From a virus, in IMG/VR virus record IMGVR_UViG_3300025115_000046, positions 1-28,336 of that record: a stretch of DNA of 28,336 bases, one strand, 5' to 3'. This document shows, in pieces, positions 22,044-28,336 of the stretch. Made by a program: the position numbers and the translations under genes. The stretch's first letter is position 1, and the number at the start of each line of letters is the position of its first letter. The notes beneath the pieces are model-generated. The model ran no database searches. It saw nothing but the letters and a program-made list of their open reading frames with translations, and was not told the origin of the DNA.

Positions 22044-22439
22044 ATGCTTAATGAAGAAAAAATAAAAGAATATGCTAATGAATGGGCATATGATATACCA
22101 ATACAAGGTCTAAAGAGCGATGGTTTAGTGAATGAACATGTCATAAATCAAAGTATTGAAATGATATTAGCCACGCCCATAACTTCTCGTTTATTTAATA
22201 TTGCATTTGGTTCAAATTTTAGTTTACGAATATTCGACAATATGGATGTTGATTATCTTGAACAGGTATTAGAGGATACATTAGAATCCATTAAGAGATG
22301 GGAAGATAGAATAATAATACTAGAGGATCAGGTTAGACTAAAGGCTAATGCTGATAATAATTCCATACAATTGACTATCCCGTATATAATAAAAGAGAGA
22401 GAATTGTTAGCAGTTTTTTCTAAAGTTATTAAAAAATAA
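22044..22439 (+). CDS. 25: Baseplate wedge protein (gp25-like)
   Basis: 131 residues, almost equal to T4 gp25 (132). Residues 39-68 hold the family core EMILATPITSRLFNIAFGSN followed by FSLRIFDNM, the stretch conserved from T4 gp25 to phage P2 gpW-type and type VI secretion TssE proteins; the final strands LTIPYIIKERELLAVFSKVI agree. The usual glutamate-proline-arginine of related proteins is replaced here. In T4 gp25 with gp6 and gp53 forms the conserved core of the wedge and contacts the first sheath ring. AAAAGGA lies before the ATG. A strong terminator follows. Confidence 0.88.
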   Translation: MLNEEKIKEYANEWAYDIPIQGLKSDGLVNEHVINQSIEMILATPITSRLFNIAFGSNFSLRIFDNMDVDYLEQVLEDTLESIKRWEDRIIILEDQVRLKANADNNSIQLTIPYIIKERELLAVFSKVIKK

Positions 22440-22455
22440 TTATATTATAATTATT

Positions 22456-22492
22456 TAAAAGGATAGTCTATAGTGTAGGCTATCCTTTTAAT
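22456..22492 (+). terminator. Rho-independent terminator after gp25-like gene
   Basis: TAAAAGGATAG (22456-22466) pairs with CTATCCTTTTA (22480-22490); four more pairs (one G-T) extend the stem inward to a 5-base loop TAGTG. The right arm ends in TTTTA and the next late promoter starts 5 bases on. Confidence 0.88.
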
Positions 22493-22495
22493 TTA

Positions 22496-22503
22496 TATAA
22501 ATA
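22496..22503 (+). promoter_or_regulatory. T4-type late promoter box (cassette 3)
   Basis: TATAAATA within AATTTATATAAATAATATA, 40 bases before the GTG start at 22544, the same spacing as cassettes at 2454 and 12353. Confidence 0.75.
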
Positions 22504-22532
22504 ATATAGTAATTATACCATATCAAAATATT

Positions 22533-22538
22533 AGGTGG
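22533..22538 (+). promoter_or_regulatory. Ribosome binding site selecting a GTG start
   Basis: AGGTGG lies 5 bases before GTG at 22544. The overlapping ATG at 22542 would stop at once (ATG TGA), and the in-frame GTG at 22535 lies inside the ribosome site, so GTG 22544 is the start. Confidence 0.75.
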
Positions 22539-22543
22539 TTCAT

Positions 22544-25537
22544 GTGAGTAACAATGATTTAAAATATACAAGTCTAACAGTTGATGACATTTTAAAGCAA
22601 GTTTATGACAGATTTCTAAAAAATCCGGATAAAAGTAGTAATCATAAATTTGATAATTTTAGAGAATCTGCTATTGCACAAACATTAATTGAGATTTTTG
22701 CAGGAACTGTTGATATAACAAACTATTATATTCAACGACGTGCAGAAGAGTGTTATTTCGATACCGCACAATTAAAAAGTTCTGTAATAAGCTTATCTAG
22801 AATGTTTGGCTATGTTATGAACAGAAAAGAGCCATCTCGTGCCAAGATTCGTATGATTATTGAAGGAAATATAGAAGATAATCAAGTTCAAATACCATAT
22901 TATTCTAAATTTTCATATGATGGAAATCCATATGTTTTAGTTAATACTATGACATATAGAATACCTAATGAGACATATAAATTAATGAATGATGAGTCTG
23001 TAATCACAATAGATAAAGATTCCTTTGATAATACAATAGATATTGTTCAGGGAACGATTAAGGAAAAGGTGTTTTTAGGTGCTACTAATTCTCAAATTAA
23101 TGCCCCGTTTCAAATATATAAAATAGAAGATAAAGATTTTAGTAATGTTTATGGTGATAAAGATTTCTTCTATAATGATGTTACCCAGGTATATGTTGGT
23201 GAAAATAAAATTACTAGTGATGATAATACTAATACACGATTTAAAATTGACCGACGTTCTTTACTTAATTGGGAAACAATCAATACATCGGATTTATCAA
23301 AATCTCAATCTGTGTGTGTTATCAGAACATCCACTGATGGATTCGTGGAAATATTGTTTGGTGATGGAAATGATAATGTTAACACCCTTACAAATCCTAC
23401 GGCATCGGGTGGATTTGCTCGTAAGGGAGCATTGACCCGTAAAGATAATATTTATGTTCAATATCTAGCATGTGAGGGGAAATCTACTAATAAAAACGGT
23501 GTTATTGGTGATAAGGTAGATTTCTCGGGTAAAATATTTAATAGCAATGGAAAAGATATCACAAGCAAAATATCTTTTGAGTTAATATCTAATATTTATG
23601 GTGGTGCGGATGACGAATCTATGGATTCTATAAAGTACTCTGCTCCTAAAATATATTACTCTCTTGATAGATTAGTCACAAAAGGGGATTATATTGCTTA
23701 TTTGAAGTCGTTGACCTCGCCTATCGATATTAAAAATGCTGTTGCATGGGGCGAACAAGAAGAAAGAGACCTTGCATTTAAATTTGCTTTAGCTAAAATG
23801 TTTAATGTTACTTTGTTTAGTGTCACTGGAAGCTTATACGACACCGTTTCTAGCCCACATGTCCCCAAGACCGGGGAAAGTTACGACGATGTTGTTTTAG
23901 ACCTAAATTATAGCCCGTATGAGTTCCAAACACAGGGATACTTTAATGTCTATGTTATTCAGGAAATGGTGAACCAATTAAATAGGTATAGATTACAAAC
24001 TGAATTTTATGAAGTTATTGGTGAAGTTATTAATACATCTATTGATGATTATGCACGAACTATTAAAAATTCATTACAGAATTTAAGTAGTATACGATTA
24101 AATTTTAAATATACTAGTGATAAGCATCAATTTACATCAAATATTATATCTGATGGGTATGTTGAAATTAAAGGTTTCAATAATATAACTGCATCGGGTG
24201 AAGACTATTTAAAAGCCCTTGCTGACAAAATAAATACGGCTTTAGTAGAATTTAAAGATTATAGAGGAAATAAAGTAGATAACGAAAATTTTGATAAAGT
24301 AGCATTTATTGGTAGAGGATTTGGTTCTTATTCGTCAGCATTGTTTTTCTGGGACACAATAACAGAAAATAATAATGGAACATTTAGACTTAGATTTAGT
24401 GATAGTGATGAGAAGGGTATATCTCCGTGCTATATTACAGAGTTCAACAATGATGACATTACCAAATTATTGAATTTAAATGGATCTAAATCATTATTGG
24501 TTGTAGAAGATGTTCAAGTTAATGAACTGAATGGTAAAATAGCAAATGTTGTTAGAGATCTTAATAATAGATCACAGGTAAATATTAAAAATATATATGT
24601 GTCTCCTATCATTCATAGATTTAATTTGGTTGGTGATGTGTATGTTAAGCCATTATATGATAAAGAAGATGTTAAAAATCAAATTCTTGACGAAATGTAT
24701 ATATGGTTAGATATTAATGCTGATTTTAATAAGCCATTATATTTATCTAATATTTTAGAAATATTTGAAAAGAATATGGGTGTTATACATGCAAATATTA
24801 GATTGGAACCTGAAATTGTAGATAAAAGTAAAATTAATGTATTAAGTTTCGATCAATATAAAAATAATACTTCTAATTTATTTTATGACCCATCACCAAA
24901 AACTAATCCGATATATAATAAGACGGTGTATAAATTAAGTAATGGGTTGAATCCTATAGCAAATACTATTAATCAACAACTTCGTAACTATTTGTCTACA
25001 ACTACCACATCATCAACAAAGATTGTTGATGAGTGGGATATCGATATTTTTACTATGATTAATGTTCCTGGATTTGGTGGTTCACCTGGAATGGCGAGAG
25101 TTCCTAGCAGTATTGAAGACTATTCTTATAGTTTTATAAATAGTGTATCTGAACGATCATTTTATGTTAATTTTGTTGGTCCATTATATACTGCATTTAA
25201 AAATGCGGCATTAAGTTCTAATCCGGGTGTAGATTATAAACGATTCATAGGATTATCAGATACATCTAATTCAATAAGAACTGATGTTCTTCGTAGCAGT
25301 GTTGTTAAATCTGATTTTGCCAAAATTATGGAACAAATACACAATGATTTGAGTTATATAATTAGACATAATCTTCTTGATAGTCATGGAAATATAGATG
25401 TTGAATATGATAAAAATAATGTGTTTGTTCGTGGAGGATATACATTAGGTTCAGAAATAATACAAGTTTTAGGTAATTCTACATATACTGATGATGCAGG
25501 AAATAAAGTTCCTTTCTTAAATTTTAGATATAAGTAA
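22544..25537 (+). CDS. 6: Baseplate wedge protein (gp6-like)
   Basis: 997 residues from GTG 22544, longer than T4 gp6 (660). The N-terminal 110 residues have the family pattern: a short acidic start, FRESAIAQTLIEIFAGTVDI, then NYYIQRRAEECYFDTAQLKS and SVISLSRMFGY. A middle beta domain follows (RIMIEG-type RAKIRMIIEGNIEDNQVQIP), then SAPKIYYSLDRLVTKGDYIA (residues about 360-390), which is the conserved J/gp6 segment. Near residues 680-760 a second conserved part occurs with VNIKNIYVSPIIHRFNLVGD and ILEIFEKNMGVIHANI. In T4 gp6 dimers form the inner ring of the baseplate and drive its change of shape. The C-terminal 230 residues appear to be an extra lineage-specific region. Confidence 0.88.
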   Translation: MSNNDLKYTSLTVDDILKQVYDRFLKNPDKSSNHKFDNFRESAIAQTLIEIFAGTVDITNYYIQRRAEECYFDTAQLKSSVISLSRMFGYVMNRKEPSRAKIRMIIEGNIEDNQVQIPYYSKFSYDGNPYVLVNTMTYRIPNETYKLMNDESVITIDKDSFDNTIDIVQGTIKEKVFLGATNSQINAPFQIYKIEDKDFSNVYGDKDFFYNDVTQVYVGENKITSDDNTNTRFKIDRRSLLNWETINTSDLSKSQSVCVIRTSTDGFVEILFGDGNDNVNTLTNPTASGGFARKGALTRKDNIYVQYLACEGKSTNKNGVIGDKVDFSGKIFNSNGKDITSKISFELISNIYGGADDESMDSIKYSAPKIYYSLDRLVTKGDYIAYLKSLTSPIDIKNAVAWGEQEERDLAFKFALAKMFNVTLFSVTGSLYDTVSSPHVPKTGESYDDVVLDLNYSPYEFQTQGYFNVYVIQEMVNQLNRYRLQTEFYEVIGEVINTSIDDYARTIKNSLQNLSSIRLNFKYTSDKHQFTSNIISDGYVEIKGFNNITASGEDYLKALADKINTALVEFKDYRGNKVDNENFDKVAFIGRGFGSYSSALFFWDTITENNNGTFRLRFSDSDEKGISPCYITEFNNDDITKLLNLNGSKSLLVVEDVQVNELNGKIANVVRDLNNRSQVNIKNIYVSPIIHRFNLVGDVYVKPLYDKEDVKNQILDEMYIWLDINADFNKPLYLSNILEIFEKNMGVIHANIRLEPEIVDKSKINVLSFDQYKNNTSNLFYDPSPKTNPIYNKTVYKLSNGLNPIANTINQQLRNYLSTTTTSSTKIVDEWDIDIFTMINVPGFGGSPGMARVPSSIEDYSYSFINSVSERSFYVNFVGPLYTAFKNAALSSNPGVDYKRFIGLSDTSNSIRTDVLRSSVVKSDFAKIMEQIHNDLSYIIRHNLLDSHGNIDVEYDKNNVFVRGGYTLGSEIIQVLGNSTYTDDAGNKVPFLNFRYK

Positions 25538-25550
25538 TAGGTAATATCGT

Positions 25551-28336
25551 ATGGCTGATTTTTCAACAATATATGTAGACCTGGCATTAACTACACCGAC
25601 AAGAGAATCGTCATATATTGATTCTAATGGTGCTGTTATTTGTGATGCTGTTACGCAATACGGAACTATGACTAATCAGTTATCATTTTCGGAATTTCAG
25701 AAATATTTACAATTTAGATGTGCTGATAGGTCTGTGACTTTTAAAATAAAAAACACTATAACAATAACATCAACGAATTTATTAATTAGTGCTTATCAAT
25801 TATTAAGATTTCCTAATAAGTCTACTATTTATATGCATAATCAGGTAGAAAACCAAAGTTATAAATTTATTGTTAATGTTAGCGTTGGAACAGGAAATTC
25901 ATTACATTTAAATTTATCTAATGCTAATGTTTATATTATGGGTATGGATTTAGAATATCTCCACAAGGGATATTTATCATTCACTGCTGCGACTAGTCAA
26001 ATAGATACTAACTATAATAAATTGCATATATATAATAGTAGGTTTTGGCTTAAAGAGCCTGATTATTTGAATTATAGTAAATACGATATGTCTTCTGGTT
26101 GGACATCTGTAGTAATAGATGATGCGTCTGTAGTGTTTAATAATATTAGTCGCATATCTTGTGCTGGGTGTATAATTAATAATAAAGACGAAGGTACTAC
26201 ATTAGCATCTATTATTGTTATCGAGCCAAATTCAGGATATGATAATTATAATAAAAGTTTTATGTATGAATTTTCTGTTAGTATATTTGTTAGAATATAT
26301 GATTTTTATAAAATATATGGTAAATATACACTTTCTAACCCTAGTACAGATATATTAAAATTTAATGTGTTTACTGAAATAGAAGGTGGATTTAAAAATA
26401 ATGTTGGTGTGATATCTCATATTGGTAATTTCTTTTTAGGTGCTACAGAATTGCATAATAAATTCCAACAGTTACCGACTATTCCTGCGATATGTGATGA
26501 TTTTTTGGCTACAGCAACAAATGATGATTTTGATTATATACATGATGACGATTGGAACAGTATAGATTATTCATATGTTGAAGATTTATCTGAAGATGAT
26601 CTTGATTATGTTAGTTTATATATAGATGCTAATGTGAATCTTTTGTCGTATGGTCAAAGAGATGGTGTTGGTGCATTATGGTTCAATCCTATGTATTCAC
26701 CATGGATATCTGTTATTCCATATGTTGCACATTATGGGGAGACTGTAACTTTAAAGAATGCTGAATCTGACTATGATGCTACATTTGACCCTAGTTTATA
26801 TACTTGGAATATAAATGGTAATAAAGTTGATGTAGTCACTGCTTTAGGTGAATATGAGTATACTATTGATGCCTATGGTATAATACCGATAGGTATGGAA
26901 ATCAAATCTCATAATGCTTTTTATTCAGTTAATACTGATACTACATTTAAATCAAATATAAATTCATCAGATGTTGATATACGAATAGGTATTTTTAATA
27001 AAGATGGACAGGGAGTTAATACCTTCACAACAAGTGATACTGTAAATTTTACAGTTACTAATTTAACAAATGTATCTCCATCATCAATAAAATCTACCGA
27101 AGTTGTAATTACTGATATTGGATCACAATTTATAAGCATACCTAATTATGAAAATATTTGGATAGGTTTTAACCAATTTGAATTTATTGGTAATAAGCAG
27201 ATATTATGTGAAGTTGTTACTATTGATGGTCGGTCATATTATTTTTCAAAATATTTCTCCATAACTGAAACTATTGGTAAAACATATTATGTTGATTTAT
27301 CTGTTGAGTATGATAATCAAAATGATTTGAAATTAAAGCATGGAATTTTTGATGATTTCGAGGATCAATCTATAGATAATGGATTTTCTACAGATTTTCA
27401 ATCATATTACAGTATAGTTAAAATGTATGATGAGTATGTTGCAAAAGGTGTGTCTAATTCTGAAATTATAAAAGGAATTTCTGATGGGGATGTTATTATA
27501 GAATGGTCTTTTGTTAGAACTAAAGAGACAGATAAACCTAGATTTATAATTAACACTGGAACCAATAATGATAATATAGAAATTTATTGGGATTTTATCG
27601 GAGATAAAATAAATGTGTTATATAATGGTGTTAAATCTTCAAAGATTTATGGTAATTATAATAAGGATTTGAATTGCGATACTTTACGAAAATTATATAT
27701 GAGATGTGAATACAGTAATAATAGTTTAATTATAAAATATAGTCTTGATAATGGTCAAACATATATAGAATATGATAAATCCATACAGATGAAGTCATTT
27801 AGTAATATGACAATACGAACTCAATGTGATACTGGTAGCGGATTAGGGTACATTGGTATTCATGCTGATAATGTTATAGACGGTTTGTTTACTGGATACG
27901 GGCAAGGATCAGAAGAATATCCATTTACATATCAACAGATGTATGACCGAATTAAAGTTAATGGGACGGGTAATAAATATGATGTGTATATGTGTAGGAA
28001 TTCACGAGCATTACCAGGGAGATTACGTGGACAAGGTGTAAAGTTTGAAATAGATAGAAATAAACAGTATGCAATAGATGTTTGGAATGCTCAAAAATAT
28101 GGACCATGGATGCTATCATTTCACGGATTTATTAATCCTATAGAACTGGCGGGGACTACACTATCTAATGGGATAATATATAATGTTCCTGCATCGGGTG
28201 GTGACGGGTTGTCAAATTTAAGTGTTACTAATTTGTATGATATGCTTATAACATGGAATAGTATACAAGAGAAACTTAAAATTATATTTTATAGATTACC
28301 TAATCAATATTCAAATGGCGATTATCAGTCTAATAT
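25551..28336 (+). CDS. Very long wedge/tail protein at gp7 position (partial, runs off window)
   Basis: Open from ATG 25551 (MADFSTIYVDLAL) to the last base with no stop, at least 928 residues. In T4 gene 7 (1032 residues), the wedge protein, follows gene 6, and the size and place agree, but I cannot see a gp7 signature. The chain is beta-rich and Tyr/Asn/Asp-rich. At about residues 395-440 a segment HYGETVTLKNAES then YTWNINGNK then GEYEYTIDAYG looks like a PKD/Ig-like domain, and about residues 645-785 (IIEWSFVRTKETDKPRFIIN; KIYGNYNKDLNCDTLRKLYM) resembles a jelly-roll, LamG-like fold with alternating strands. Such domains often bind carbohydrate. The ribosome site (TAGG) is weak. A receptor-facing baseplate or fibre protein is the alternative. 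Confidence 0.72.
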   Translation, partial: MADFSTIYVDLALTTPTRESSYIDSNGAVICDAVTQYGTMTNQLSFSEFQKYLQFRCADRSVTFKIKNTITITSTNLLISAYQLLRFPNKSTIYMHNQVENQSYKFIVNVSVGTGNSLHLNLSNANVYIMGMDLEYLHKGYLSFTAATSQIDTNYNKLHIYNSRFWLKEPDYLNYSKYDMSSGWTSVVIDDASVVFNNISRISCAGCIINNKDEGTTLASIIVIEPNSGYDNYNKSFMYEFSVSIFVRIYDFYKIYGKYTLSNPSTDILKFNVFTEIEGGFKNNVGVISHIGNFFLGATELHNKFQQLPTIPAICDDFLATATNDDFDYIHDDDWNSIDYSYVEDLSEDDLDYVSLYIDANVNLLSYGQRDGVGALWFNPMYSPWISVIPYVAHYGETVTLKNAESDYDATFDPSLYTWNINGNKVDVVTALGEYEYTIDAYGIIPIGMEIKSHNAFYSVNTDTTFKSNINSSDVDIRIGIFNKDGQGVNTFTTSDTVNFTVTNLTNVSPSSIKSTEVVITDIGSQFISIPNYENIWIGFNQFEFIGNKQILCEVVTIDGRSYYFSKYFSITETIGKTYYVDLSVEYDNQNDLKLKHGIFDDFEDQSIDNGFSTDFQSYYSIVKMYDEYVAKGVSNSEIIKGISDGDVIIEWSFVRTKETDKPRFIINTGTNNDNIEIYWDFIGDKINVLYNGVKSSKIYGNYNKDLNCDTLRKLYMRCEYSNNSLIIKYSLDNGQTYIEYDKSIQMKSFSNMTIRTQCDTGSGLGYIGIHADNVIDGLFTGYGQGSEEYPFTYQQMYDRIKVNGTGNKYDVYMCRNSRALPGRLRGQGVKFEIDRNKQYAIDVWNAQKYGPWMLSFHGFINPIELAGTTLSNGIIYNVPASGGDGLSNLSVTNLYDMLITWNSIQEKLKIIFYRLPNQYSNGDYQSN

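Noticed and set aside
25529-25536. TATAAGTA as a late promoter for the gp7-position gene.
   Set aside because: One mismatch in the box, it overlaps the end of the gp6 gene, and only 14 bases remain before the ATG; read-through from the gp6 promoter is enough.

Overview
The window is a stretch of the late, virion-building region of a large T4-like myovirus (Caudoviricetes, contractile tail). All genes lie on the + strand, the DNA is strongly A+T-rich, and the genes are packed with short gaps or 1-8 base overlaps. The homologues run close to T4 order: 22-23-(x)-13-(x)-(x)-15-16-17-18-19, then baseplate and tail genes (26/51-like, tape measure, 48, 53, 27-like, 5-like, x, 25, 6 and a 7-position gene cut by the window end). 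Seven good matches to the T4 late-promoter box TATAAATA, often just after a hairpin terminator, fit late transcription by a gp55/gp33/gp45-type system. No tRNA, integrase, CRISPR array or host gene is visible. The host cannot be named from this window; many AGGAGG-type ribosome sites argue for a host that uses Shine-Dalgarno initiation.

Region by region: bases 1-137 are a leader with a late promoter. 138-2382 holds the scaffold and major capsid genes, closed by a terminator. 2502-5760 holds an unknown protein with an AT-hook-like motif, the gp13-like neck protein, two unknown very acidic proteins and the gp15-like tail terminator. 5776-9918 is the packaging module: small terminase, then a large terminase (TerL) in pieces. 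10020-13667 is sheath, tube and a second tube-like protein. 13694-17016 is a zinc-type baseplate protein with an overlapping downstream frame, then a tape measure that carries an M15 (VanY-like) peptidase domain. 17013-22439 is tube cap, gp53, hub, spike, an unknown 596-residue protein and gp25. 22544 to the end is gp6 and a very long gp7-position protein.

The main discovery is the terminase. TerL is encoded as three separate polypeptides whose junctions carry two split inteins. Piece 1 (6421-6783) ends in the P-loop (MPRQMGK) followed by a 34-residue intein N-part. Piece 2 (6880-7872) starts with a 115-residue intein C-part ending SHN, then S-T that completes the Walker A motif, the rest of the ATPase domain, and a 30-residue N-part of a second intein after QEYN. 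A free-standing homing endonuclease gene (7881-8864) sits in the second break. Piece 3 (8857-9918) starts with another 115-residue C-part ending NHN, then C-KFIGSSDTLI and the RNase H-like nuclease domain. Two trans-splicing events would rebuild a 509-residue terminase with all motifs intact. The split position (very short N-part, long C-part) is that of the atypically split AceL-TerL class of inteins.

Other points of interest are a possible +1 frameshift at overlapping proline codons (CCC-G) in the gp26/51-like gene, a cell-wall peptidase moved to the tape measure while the gp5-like spike has no lysozyme, three promoter cassettes with exactly 40 bases between box and start codon, and a strong hairpin inside the tape-measure gene.
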